Assembly: GCF_020179475.1 (NCBI RefSeq)
Contig: NZ_JAILXZ010000001.1
Coordinates: 1,240,001-1,304,000, forward strand
DNA from: Novosphingobium huizhouense
Lineage (GTDB): Bacteria > Pseudomonadota > Alphaproteobacteria > Sphingomonadales > Sphingomonadaceae
Direction of reading: 5' to 3'
Length of the DNA stretch: 64,000 bases
Part shown: positions 18,310-25,644 of the stretch, one piece after another
How the letters are laid out: the number at the start of each line of letters is the position of its first letter
Numbering within the stretch: position 1 is the stretch's first letter
Program-made: the position numbers and the translations under genes
The notes under the pieces: generated by a model
Told to the model about the DNA's origin: nothing
Database searches by the model: none
The model's input: only the letters and a program-made list of their open reading frames with translations

Positions 18310-18713
18310 GCGCAGACGAAGCCTTCGGGCGGCGTGCGGGCGATGAAGTGCCCCTTCACCCCCTCGGGCCATTCGCCGTAGGGCACGACCCCGTCGGCGC
18401 TCCGGGCATGGAGCACCGCGTAGTCGAGGATCGCGCGCGCATCGTCTGCGCTTGGGGCGAACCCGCCGAGAACGTAGCCGATCCGACCAAGCGCGCGCAG
18501 GTGGATCACGCAATGGCGCTGGCAGGCGAACAGGCATGGCATGTCCTGCACCGCCACGACCGCCAGGCTCGGGTCCTCGTGCTGGACCTCGCGCAGGGCC
18601 TTGGCGAGCAGGGCGCCGCCACGAACACCGTCGCCATCTTCGCGGGCTTCGGCCGACACGCGGCAGGTCGAGCAGACCACCACCGACGGCCCCGTTTCTA
18701 CCGCGCGCAGCAT
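18306..18713 (-). CDS. DUF1636 metal-binding protein of cobalamin operons
   Basis: 135 residues, function unknown. Cysteines appear as CSTC near the N-terminus and CLFACQRHC in the middle, which resembles a thioredoxin-like [2Fe-2S] ferredoxin or metal-binding site. It lies between btuB and cobT and touches both (ATG shares a base with the btuB stop; stop overlaps cobT by four). DUF1636 genes recur in cobalamin loci, so a role in B12 reduction, cobalt handling or uptake is likely but has not been read from the sequence. Confidence 0.8.
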   Translation of the reverse strand: MLRAVETGPSVVVCSTCRVSAEAREDGDGVRGGALLAKALREVQHEDPSLAVVAVQDMPCLFACQRHCVIHLRALGRIGYVLGGFAPSADDARAILDYAVLHARSADGVVPYGEWPEGVKGHFIARTPPEGFVCA

Positions 18714-20671
18714 CAGAAGCGGCTCCGCAGACCGAAATAGACCGTTCGGCCCAACGCGCCGTAGCCGCCGGCAGTCTCGTAGCGCTTGTCGGCAAGGTTT
18801 TCGACCCGGGCCTGGAAGGTCAGGGTCTGCGCGACGCGCCATTGGCCGCGCAGATCGACGAGCCAGTACGAGGCAAGGACGCCGGGGCTGCCGGCGCGGT
18901 CGAAGGAACTGCCCGAATAGCGCGCAGCGACGCTGGCGCGCAGGCCTTGGGGCAGGTCCACACCACCTTCGAGGTTGGCGAGGTGGCGCGGCACGCGGGC
19001 GAGCTGGCGACCGAAGTCGGCGCTGTCGCGCGCGCGATCCTCGGCTGCGATCCAACTGTAGTTGCCGGTGGCGAAGAGCGCGCCCGCGCGCACTTCGGCG
19101 CCGAGCTCCAGCCCTCTTGCCCGCGTCTTGCGGACATTGGCGTAATATCCGAAGCGGCTGGTTGTGGTGCCGGGAATGGTGCAGGCGGCAGGCACGGGCC
19201 CGCTCGTCGGGCAAAAGGCGAAGTCGATCAGGTTGTCGCTGTCCCGCTCGAACCAGGTCGCGGTGGCTCGGATCGTCTCGCCCAGCGCCTGCTCGGCGCT
19301 GACCGACCAGCCGCGGGCCCCTTCGGGCTGGAGTGATGCCGAACCGTAGATGCTGAACAGCTGGTAGAGCGAGGGCGCCTTGAACCCTTCGTCGTATCCT
19401 GCGCGCAGCACCGTCGCGCCCCGGTTGGGGGTATAGGCGGCGCCCGCACTGAACACGGTGTTGCCGCCGAAGCGCGACTGGTGATCGTAGCGGACGCCGC
19501 CGTTGAGGGCGAGCCCGGTGAAGGGCTTGACGCGCACCTCGCCGTAGAGGCTATCGGTGTCCGCGCCTTGCGGTACGAGAGCGTAGGGCTTGGTGTTGTC
19601 GCCGGGCGAGGCGCTGGTCATCCGCTGCTCCTCGCGTTCGGCCCCGAAGACCGCTTGCACGAGGCTCGAAAGCGCGAGCGTTCCCTGGTACTCGAACCGA
19701 CGAATCCTTCCATGCGCATCGAAATTGAGCGGGCGGACGGAGCGTGCCGGGTCGTAATTCTCGCGGTCGGTCTCGGTCTGGAGCACGGCGAACCGATTGG
19801 CCAGCTTGCCGTCGAACAGGGCAAGGTTGACGCCGGCATAGCCGGTCCATTCGCGGCTCAGCCCGTAGGCCCTTGAATCGCCCGCGAAGCCGTCGAAGTC
19901 GTTGCGCGCATCGGCCCAGTAGCCGCGCAGATCGACCGAGAGGTCGGCTGCGAGCTTCATGCGCGCCGTGCCGCTTGCCGAAACCCGCCGATAGCCATCG
20001 GGCTCGGTCCCGTTGCTGCGCGCCGAGATGCCATCGGTGGTGAAGGCGGACCCCGATACGCGCCAGTCGAGCAACGCGCCGGTGCCGCCGATGCCGGCCT
20101 GGGCGCTCACGGTGTCGTGCGAACCGGCCTCCAGCGCCATGCTCGCCTCGAGCGGCTCCTGCGCGCGACGAGTGAGCACGTTGACCACGCCGCCGATCGC
20201 ATCGCTGCCCCACAGGATCGACTGCGGCCCCCGCAGGATCTCGACCCGGTCGATGTCGTCGACCAGCAGGTTCGAAAACGAATATCCGCCACCGGTGGCC
20301 GAAGGATCGGCAATGCGCACGCCGTCGATGACCATCACGGTCTGCGCGGCATCGGCGCCGCGGATGCGCAGCGAGGTAGCCGTCCCGTAGCCGCCGTTGC
20401 GCGACAGGCTGATGCCGGGCGTGCGCAGCAGCAGGTCGGTCAGCGCGATCGGTTGCTGCGCGCGGATCGCGGCTTCGTCGAGCACGGTTACGGTGGCGGA
20501 GACCTCGCGCTGCGCAACCGGGCTGCGCAACGCGGTGACCACGATCGCGCCGTCGGGCGCCTCGTCCGCGAGCGCTGGCGGAGCGATCAGCGCAAGCAGG
20601 CAGGCCGCGGGCCCGAGGACGAAGGGCTTGCGGCAAGAACAACGAAGAACAGAACTATGGGTAGGACGCAT
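18713..20671 (-). CDS. btuB: TonB-dependent vitamin B12 receptor BtuB
   Basis: 652-residue outer-membrane receptor importing cobalamin or other corrinoids. A signal peptide ends near residue 36, followed by a TonB box-like stretch (IVVTALRSP). The plug domain has LRIRGADAAQTVMVIDGVRI and VEILRGPQSILWG. The barrel ends in the aromatic C-terminus YFGLRSRF. It is the first gene of the leftward cobalamin operon. The leader carries a cobalamin riboswitch and a long hairpin, so expression should fall when B12 is plentiful. Riboswitch and operon context decide BtuB over other receptors. Confidence 0.92.
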   Translation of the reverse strand: MRPTHSSVLRCSCRKPFVLGPAACLLALIAPPALADEAPDGAIVVTALRSPVAQREVSATVTVLDEAAIRAQQPIALTDLLLRTPGISLSRNGGYGTATSLRIRGADAAQTVMVIDGVRIADPSATGGGYSFSNLLVDDIDRVEILRGPQSILWGSDAIGGVVNVLTRRAQEPLEASMALEAGSHDTVSAQAGIGGTGALLDWRVSGSAFTTDGISARSNGTEPDGYRRVSASGTARMKLAADLSVDLRGYWADARNDFDGFAGDSRAYGLSREWTGYAGVNLALFDGKLANRFAVLQTETDRENYDPARSVRPLNFDAHGRIRRFEYQGTLALSSLVQAVFGAEREEQRMTSASPGDNTKPYALVPQGADTDSLYGEVRVKPFTGLALNGGVRYDHQSRFGGNTVFSAGAAYTPNRGATVLRAGYDEGFKAPSLYQLFSIYGSASLQPEGARGWSVSAEQALGETIRATATWFERDSDNLIDFAFCPTSGPVPAACTIPGTTTSRFGYYANVRKTRARGLELGAEVRAGALFATGNYSWIAAEDRARDSADFGRQLARVPRHLANLEGGVDLPQGLRASVAARYSGSSFDRAGSPGVLASYWLVDLRGQWRVAQTLTFQARVENLADKRYETAGGYGALGRTVYFGLRSRF

Positions 20672-20720
20672 GGTGCGATTCCCTCCGGTACGAACGGCAA
20701 GGACCTGCCGTTCCGACCTG

Positions 20721-20784
20721 CGCAGGAAGCACGCGCCAGGACCTTGCGCCCGCAGGGGCGCAACGCGGCATCGCTTCCTGCGCG
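20721..20784 (-). promoter_or_regulatory. Nested hairpin in the btuB leader
   Basis: Perfect 11-bp inverted repeat GCGCAGGAAGC (20721-20731) and GCTTCCTGCGC (20774-20784). Inside it is a second perfect stem, TTGCGCCC with GGGCGCAA (20745-20752, 20757-20764). It lies between the riboswitch aptamer and the btuB start. It has no run of T, so it is not a standard terminator. It may be the expression platform or an mRNA-stabilising structure. Confidence 0.5.
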
Positions 20785-20889
20785 GGTCATCCCGGCAGGC
20801 GATGGCTGTCGTTGCGCGAGGGCTGGGCCGCCTGTGCCGGCGGCAACCTCGAACGTCCGGTGCACCCTGCCCGAACGAAGAACGACCGC

Positions 20890-21053
20890 GTCAGGCAGGT
20901 CTCCTGGCTCGCGGGTCAGTGCCGGTCCGGCCGCCTTCTCAGGACGATGGGTCCCAATGGCGTGAATGGCCGGTCGGCTCGCCGCTTACAGTTGCAGGGG
21001 CAGCCGGAGTCTCTCACTCCGTTCCCTTTTGATCCCCTCTCGGGGAACCTGTC
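20890..21053 (-). promoter_or_regulatory. Cobalamin riboswitch (leftward, btuB operon)
   Basis: The minus strand holds the conserved cobalamin aptamer parts in order: GGTTCCCC, AAAAGGGAAC, the B12-box segment GCAACTGTAA (complement of 20986-20995), GCCATTGG (20954-20961), GAGAAGGC (20933-20940) and the closing GCCAGGAGACCTGCC (20894-20908). It lies about 220 bases upstream of btuB in the sense orientation. Adenosylcobalamin binding is expected to reduce expression of the nine-gene operon. Confidence 0.93.
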
Positions 21054-21078
21054 GCGGCGCTGCAGGTAGCGCCGCGAC
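21051..21078. repeat. Inverted repeat between the two riboswitches
   Basis: GTCGCGGCGC (21051-21060) and GCGCCGCGAC (21069-21078) form a perfect 10-bp inverted repeat with an 8-base loop. It lies at the 5' end of the leftward riboswitch and spans the proposed -10 region of the btuB promoter. It could be an operator, part of the leader structure, or both. Confidence 0.5.
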
Positions 21079-21091
21079 TACGCTGCTGCAA
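21063..21091 (-). promoter_or_regulatory. Candidate promoter of the btuB operon
   Basis: On the minus strand, TTGCAG (21091-21086) and TACCTG (21068-21063) are separated by 17 bases. Transcription would begin close to the 5' end of the leftward aptamer, which fits. The -10 match is moderate. Confidence 0.35.
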
Positions 21092-21101
21092 GTGCGAATG
21101 C

Positions 21102-21130
21102 TTGCGCCGGGCTTTCGCTTGGCCTATCCG
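21102..21130 (+). promoter_or_regulatory. Candidate promoter of the btuM-cobO-cobB arm
   Basis: TTGCGC (21102-21107) and TATCCG (21125-21130) are spaced by 17 bases. The start point would fall near 21137, immediately before the rightward aptamer. The position is good and the -10 match partial. Confidence 0.4.
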
Positions 21131-21135
21131 AAGCA

Positions 21136-21310
21136 CTGCAACGGGTGCCCGCAAGGGCTTAATCGGGAAGTCCGGGAGGCGGTCGCAAGCCGCCCGATCC
21201 GGCACTGCTCCCGCAACTGTAACCGGTAGCGCCTCGCCATCATGCCATTGGGCTTCGGCCCGAGAAGGCGGCGGGGGCGCGAAGATCCGGAAGTCAGGAA
21301 ACCGGCCCGG
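21136..21310 (+). promoter_or_regulatory. Cobalamin riboswitch (rightward, btuM-cobO-cobB)
   Basis: Aptamer elements occur in order: GGGTGCCC, the TCGGGAAGTCCGG segment, the B12-box segment GCAACTGTAA (21213-21222), GCCATTGGGC, GAGAAGGCGGCG and the closing AAGTCAGGAAACCGG. It is the mirror partner of the leftward riboswitch, about 80 bases away. It should place the transporter, cobO and cobB under cobalamin control. Confidence 0.93.
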
Positions 21311-21350
21311 TGCAGTCGTTTCTCTGCGCGGGCGGGATGTACCGGGCGGA

Positions 21351-21401
21351 CGAAGGCACACCCTTCGCGGACGACACCGTGGTGCGTTTTTTGGCGAAGG
21401 G
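21351..21401 (+). promoter_or_regulatory. Mutually exclusive hairpins after the rightward riboswitch
   Basis: CGAAGG (21351-21356) can pair with CCTTCG (21362-21367). The same region, CCCTTCGC (21361-21368), can instead pair perfectly with GCGAAGGG (21394-21401). The second pairing covers the AAGGGAG ribosome site at 21397-21403. Such alternative pairing is what a riboswitch expression platform needs. A TTTTTT run (21387-21392) lies in the loop. Confidence 0.5.
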
Positions 21402-21410
21402 AGATCCGCG

Positions 21411-21428
21411 ATGACCAACACCCGCTGA
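21411..21428 (+). CDS. Possible five-codon leader peptide
   Basis: ATG at 21411 reads MTNTR and then a TGA. It follows a good ribosome site (AAGGGAG at 21397-21403, spacing seven) that can be hidden by a hairpin downstream of the cobalamin riboswitch. It ends 119 bases before the btuM-like gene. It could be a translated leader, a remnant of a lost gene, or chance; translation is not shown by the sequence. Confidence 0.25.
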   Translation: MTNTR

Positions 21429-21547
21429 CCGATTGCGCCTGCCGTCCGCGGTCCGGGCATCGGCGCGCGCTGCGCGCCGGCTCGCGCCGCCCATGGCGCC
21501 GGCATGTTCCGGCCCTTCCTGCCTTGGCTGTCATCAGGAGACCTTTC

Positions 21548-22120
21548 ATGGTCCGCAATTCGCGTATCGACCTCGCGCTGTTCGGCGCGCTCGCATTCGT
21601 CATGCTCGCCACCCGCACGCATTCGCTGAGCAATGCGATCCACCTGCCCGATACGAGCCTCGCAAGCTTTTTCGTACTGGGCTTCATGGTCCGTCGACCG
21701 GTGTTTTTCGCGGGACTGGCGCTGCTCGCTTTCGCCATCGACATCACCGTGATCGGCTGGTTCGGGCAGTCGAGCTTCTGCTTTACGCCCGCCTACGCCA
21801 TGCTCCTTCCCGCCTATGGCACGATGTGGCTGGCGGGTCGTGTCGGAGCGGAGCGGCTGGGCGCCACGGCAGCCTCGCTTCCTGCGCTTCTGGCGCTGAT
21901 CTGCGCCGCCACGCTGGTGTCCGAGCTGTTTTCCAGCGGTGGCTTCTACTTCCTTGGCGGTCGATTCGCCGATCCCACCATCGCCGGGTTCCTGCCCCGC
22001 CTCGCCCGGTACTTTCCGCCGACGCTGTTCGCGACGTTGCTGTGGAGCAGCACCGCGGCAGCAACAGGCACGCTGGTCGCGATCGTGCGTCCGACGCTGT
22101 TCGCGCGCGAGAAGCAATGA
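21548..22120 (+). CDS. btuM: BtuM-like solitary cobalamin transporter
   Basis: 190-residue inner-membrane protein with about six hydrophobic segments. It resembles the BtuM family, ECF-type S components that move cobalamin without a dedicated ATPase module. In the Thiobacillus denitrificans protein a cysteine near position 80 contacts the cobalt; here Cys78 sits in the comparable segment SSFCFTPAYAM. A strong ribosome site (AGGAG, 21536-21540) precedes the ATG. The upstream cobalamin riboswitch and the overlapping cobO (ATGA) support B12 import. The assignment is by memory of the family and context, not alignment. Confidence 0.65.
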   Translation: MVRNSRIDLALFGALAFVMLATRTHSLSNAIHLPDTSLASFFVLGFMVRRPVFFAGLALLAFAIDITVIGWFGQSSFCFTPAYAMLLPAYGTMWLAGRVGAERLGATAASLPALLALICAATLVSELFSSGGFYFLGGRFADPTIAGFLPRLARYFPPTLFATLLWSSTAAATGTLVAIVRPTLFAREKQ

Positions 22121-22716
22121 GCGCGACCGACGAGGCCCACCGCGAACGCGCGCGCAAACACAAGGCGGCGGTCGACGCGAGGATCGCCGCCGCCCAGCGA
22201 GACAAGGGCCTGCTGTTGGTCCTGACGGGCAACGGCAAGGGCAAGTCGTCCAGCGCGTTCGGCATGGTTGCGCGGACCTTGGGCTATGGCCGCAAGGCAG
22301 CGGTGTTCCAGTTCATCAAGGGCGCGGAAAACGTCGGCGAACGCGCGTTCTTCGCGTCGCATCCGGACGTGATCTGGGAAAAGTGCGGTGAAGGCTTTAC
22401 CTGGGAGACCCAGGACCGCACCCGCGACATCGCTGCCGCCCGCGCCGGGTGGGACAAGGCCTGCGCGGCGTTGCGCGATCCGGGGATCAGCCTCGTCGTG
22501 CTCGACGAACTGACCTATCTCGTCACCTATCGTTACCTCGGTCTGGACGAGATACTTCCCGCGATCGAGGCGCGCCCCCCGATGCAGCACGTGGTCGTCA
22601 CCGGCCGCGCCGCCGACGATGCGCTGATTGCGGCTGCCGACACGGTCAGCGCCATCCGCGACGTCAAGCACGCGTTCCGGGATGGCGTGCGCGCGCAGGA
22701 AGGGATCGACCTGTGA
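22117..22716 (+). CDS. cobO: Cob(I)yrinic acid a,c-diamide adenosyltransferase
   Basis: 199 residues. It transfers the 5'-deoxyadenosyl group of ATP to cob(I)alamin precursors. The P-loop LTGNGKGKSSSAFG, Walker B-like VVLDELTYLV and VVTGRAADDALI are all typical of the CobO/CobA/BtuR family, and the length is normal. It overlaps the btuM-like gene and cobB by four bases each (ATGA, GTGA), forming a three-gene unit under the rightward riboswitch. It can serve both synthesis and salvage of imported corrinoids. Confidence 0.95.
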   Translation: MSATDEAHRERARKHKAAVDARIAAAQRDKGLLLVLTGNGKGKSSSAFGMVARTLGYGRKAAVFQFIKGAENVGERAFFASHPDVIWEKCGEGFTWETQDRTRDIAAARAGWDKACAALRDPGISLVVLDELTYLVTYRYLGLDEILPAIEARPPMQHVVVTGRAADDALIAAADTVSAIRDVKHAFRDGVRAQEGIDL

Positions 22717-24044
22717 CCGTGGCGCGGTGCCCGGCCCTGCTGGTCGCCGCGCCGGCCTCTGGGCAGGGGAAGACCACCGTCACCGCAGCACTGGCACGAC
22801 GCCACGTTCAGGCCGGGCGCCGCGTTCGGGTGTTCAAGTGCGGACCGGACTTCCTCGATCCGATGATCCTCGAGGCCGCCAGCGGCGCCCCGGTTCACCA
22901 GCTCGACCTGTTCATGGTGGGGGAAGGCGAATGCCGCCGCCTGCTGCACGAAGCGGCAGGCGCGGCGGACGTCATCCTCGTCGAAGGGGTGATGGGCCTG
23001 TTCGACGGCGAACCTTCCGCAGCCGACCTCGCAGCGCTGTTCGGGCTGCCGGTGCTGGCGGTGATCGACGGCAGCGCCATGGCGCAGACCTTCGGTGCGA
23101 TCGCCCACGGCCTCGCCACCTATCGGACCGATGTACGCGTGGTGGCGGCGCTCGCCAACCGGGTCGGCAGCGCCGGCCATGCCGCCATGCTCGAAGCGAG
23201 CTTGCCCGAAGACATGCGCTGGCTGGGGTTCCTGCCGCGCGACGAGGCTGCTGCTCTCCCCGAACGCCATCTGGGCCTGGTCCAGGCGGACGAAGTGGGC
23301 GACCTCGCCATGCGCCTCGACCGTGCCGCGGCCGCCCTTGGGGATGCGGCGCTGTGGCTGCCCGAGCCCGTGCCCTTCCGGTACGCGGCGGAGCCCGGCG
23401 TGCCGCCGCTTCTCGCGGGACGGCGCATCGCCGTCGCCCGCGACGCGGCCTTTGCCTTCGTCTATCCCGCAAACCTCGCGTGCCTTGCCGCGATGGGCGC
23501 CCAGATTACCTTCTTCTCGCCGCTTTCGGACCGCGACCTGCCCGGATGCGACGCGCTATGGCTTCCGGGCGGCTATCCCGAACTGCACCTGCAGGCGCTT
23601 TCCGACAACCGGCCGATGCATGCGGCCATCGGCGCGCACTTTGCCGCAGGGAAGCCCATTCTCGCCGAATGCGGCGGCATGCTCTACTGTGTCGATGCCC
23701 TCGAGGACGCAGCCGGGCGCAGCGCCGCGATGCTCGGGCTGATGCCGGGGCGAGCCACCATGCAGCGCAGCCTGGCCGCGCTCGGGCTGCAATCCGTCGA
23801 GCTTCCCGGCGGGACGGTGCGCGGCCACACCTTCCATTACTCCCGTCTCGAAACGCCGCTCGCGCCGGTGCAGCATGCGTATGGCAAGGGGGGAGCGAAA
23901 GGGGAGCAGATCTTCCGGCACGGCGCCCTCTGGGCGAGCTACATGCACCATTATTTCCCGTCCGCCCCGGCAGCGCTCGCCACCATCTTCGGCACTGCGG
24001 AAACGGCTGGCGAGCAGGAGACCATGCTGCAAACCGGTCGATGA
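22713..24044 (+). CDS. cobB: Cobyrinate a,c-diamide synthase
   Basis: 443 residues; amidates carboxylates a and c of cobyrinic acid (or of its hydrogenobyrinic form) with glutamine and ATP. The N-terminus has the P-loop PASGQGKTTVT. The C-terminal glutamine amidotransferase domain carries the nucleophile in AECGGMLYC and a late His in YMHHYFPS. It begins with a GTG overlapping cobO. Its substrate is made by ring-forming enzymes that are not encoded in this window. Confidence 0.93.
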   Translation: MTVARCPALLVAAPASGQGKTTVTAALARRHVQAGRRVRVFKCGPDFLDPMILEAASGAPVHQLDLFMVGEGECRRLLHEAAGAADVILVEGVMGLFDGEPSAADLAALFGLPVLAVIDGSAMAQTFGAIAHGLATYRTDVRVVAALANRVGSAGHAAMLEASLPEDMRWLGFLPRDEAAALPERHLGLVQADEVGDLAMRLDRAAAALGDAALWLPEPVPFRYAAEPGVPPLLAGRRIAVARDAAFAFVYPANLACLAAMGAQITFFSPLSDRDLPGCDALWLPGGYPELHLQALSDNRPMHAAIGAHFAAGKPILAECGGMLYCVDALEDAAGRSAAMLGLMPGRATMQRSLAALGLQSVELPGGTVRGHTFHYSRLETPLAPVQHAYGKGGAKGEQIFRHGALWASYMHHYFPSAPAALATIFGTAETAGEQETMLQTGR

Positions 24045-24184
24045 TCGCGGACCGCCGCGAGAAATTTACGCCGGTTGCTTCCGCGGGACAGCTGCAGGGG
24101 GGGCGGAGGCGTTGCTCTCTGGAGAGATCGAGGTAGCCGCCATGATCGGCCCGCATGGAATCGGATCGATATCCGAAGGAGAAA

Positions 24185-24271
24185 TGGTGCCCAGAAGAGG
24201 ACTCGAACCTCCACGCCGTTTCCAGCGCCGCCACCTGAAGACGGTGCGTCTACCAATTCCGCCATCTGGGC
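24185..24271 (-). tRNA. tRNA-Leu (CAG anticodon)
   Basis: 87 nt with an encoded CCA. The acceptor stem GCCCAGA pairs with TCTGGGC. The anticodon stem CCGTC/GGCGG closes the loop TTCAGGT, giving CAG, which reads CUG. A long variable arm is present. CUG is a very common leucine codon in this GC-rich DNA. Confidence 0.97.
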
Positions 24272-24501
24272 ACGGAGGCGAGGGGCAAAAGCGCCGTCTC
24301 GCCGGGTAGGAGGGCGCCTCTAAAGCGGCCTTCGCGGGGTGTCAACAAGGGTTTGACGGATGGACCTGACTCTTTTTCTTCGCCATTGAACGGGCATGGC
24401 GCTCTGTGCCAAAGGCGGCGACCGGAACCAGTGGCGGATATCCGAAGTCCGCTAGGGGCGACGGCATCACGTTCACACCAATTGCGGGCGGAACTAGGCA
24501 T

Positions 24502-25467
24502 ATGGGCAAGGGCAGGACGCGGGATCTCGAAGGACGGCTGGTCGCGCTGATCGGCGGCAGCGGCTTCTTCGGCACGCACCTCGCACAGGAACTGCTGGCG
24601 CGCGGGGCGCGGCTGCGCATCTGCAGCCGCCATCCCGAGCGGGCGTTCCGCGTCAAGCCGCTCGGCATTCTCGGCCAGGTCCAGCAGGTCGCGGTCGACG
24701 TGGCCAAGCCGCACACGCTCGACGTCGCGCTGACCGGCGTCGATTCGGTGGTCAACCTCGTCGGCGCCTTTGCCGGCAATCTCGATGCGGTGCAGGGCAA
24801 GGGCCTGCGCCGGCTGGGCGAGATCGCCGCGGCCAAGGGCGTCCAGGCGCTGGTCCACATCTCGGCCATCGGCGCGGATGCGGACAGCGACGTCGCCTAT
24901 GCCCGCACCAAGGCGCAGGGCGAAGAAGCGCTGCAGGCAGCTTTCCCCGGCGTAACCATTCTGCGCCCCTCGGTGATGTTCGGCGAGGACGACAAGTTCA
25001 TCAACATGTTTGCGGGGCTGATCGCGGCATTCCCGGCGCTGCCGGTGTTCGGGCCTGCGGCAAAGTTCCAGCCGGTGTTCGTCGATGACGTGGCGGAAGC
25101 GGTCGGCAACATCCTCGCTGCGCCTGCGGCCCATGCGGGCAAGACTTACGAGGTCGCCGGCCCCGAACAGATCGCGATGGGCGATCTCAACCGCCGGATC
25201 GCCAAGGCCGAAGGCCGCAACCGCCTGTTCCTCGACCTGCCCGATGGCGTGTCGTCGGCGATTGCCACGGCGACGGGCTGGCTGCCCGGCGCGCCGCTGA
25301 GCCGTGATCAGTGGAAGCTGCTCGCCCAGGGCAATGTCGCCAGCGGGACGCTGCCGGGGCTCGAGGAGCTTGGCGTCGATGCGCGCCCGCTCGGTCTGTT
25401 CCTCGACCGCTGGATGGTCCGCTATCGCAAGTACGGGCGGTTCGGGGCGAAGACGCGCGCCGCCTGA
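24502..25467 (+). CDS. Complex I NDUFA9-like NAD(P)-binding protein
   Basis: 321 residues, an atypical short-chain dehydrogenase/epimerase. The dinucleotide-binding GGSGFFG is at 18-24, followed by RICSRHPE and VNLVGAFAGN; LRPSVMFGEDDKFIN and VFVDDVAEAV are typical of the NDUFA9 branch. In alphaproteobacteria and mitochondria this protein is an accessory part of, or associated with, respiratory complex I; here there are no nuo genes nearby. The ATG at 24502 is chosen over 24406 because the fold begins about ten residues after it. Confidence 0.85.
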   Translation: MGKGRTRDLEGRLVALIGGSGFFGTHLAQELLARGARLRICSRHPERAFRVKPLGILGQVQQVAVDVAKPHTLDVALTGVDSVVNLVGAFAGNLDAVQGKGLRRLGEIAAAKGVQALVHISAIGADADSDVAYARTKAQGEEALQAAFPGVTILRPSVMFGEDDKFINMFAGLIAAFPALPVFGPAAKFQPVFVDDVAEAVGNILAAPAAHAGKTYEVAGPEQIAMGDLNRRIAKAEGRNRLFLDLPDGVSSAIATATGWLPGAPLSRDQWKLLAQGNVASGTLPGLEELGVDARPLGLFLDRWMVRYRKYGRFGAKTRAA

Positions 25468-25483
25468 GCGCGGGAAGCATTAC

Positions 25484-25520
25484 CCCTCCACCACCCGCTT
25501 TGCGGGTGGTCCCCCTCCCG
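25484..25520. repeat. Palindromic intergenic repeat
   Basis: ACCACCCGC (25490-25498) and GCGGGTGGT (25502-25510) form a perfect 9-bp stem with a TTT loop, flanked by CCCCTCC and CCCCCTCCC. It lies between two convergent genes and may also end transcription in both directions. Similar CACCCGC/GCGGGTG elements between C-rich flanks are common in sphingomonad intergenic DNA. Confidence 0.5.
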
Positions 25521-25644
25521 ATTGGCGCGGTCGGCGAAAGCGGGGAGGAACCAGGGGAGCGCGCGGTCGGCTCCGTCCTCTCGCCGGGAGACGTTCACCA
25601 GGGTGCAGGATGGCAAATCCCTGCTTCTTCTTCCCTCTGCCCAT

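Noticed and set aside
21433..22716. A long frame joining the leader of btuM to cobO
   Set aside because: CobO is complete from the ATG at 22117, and the btuM-like gene lies in another frame with its own ribosome site.
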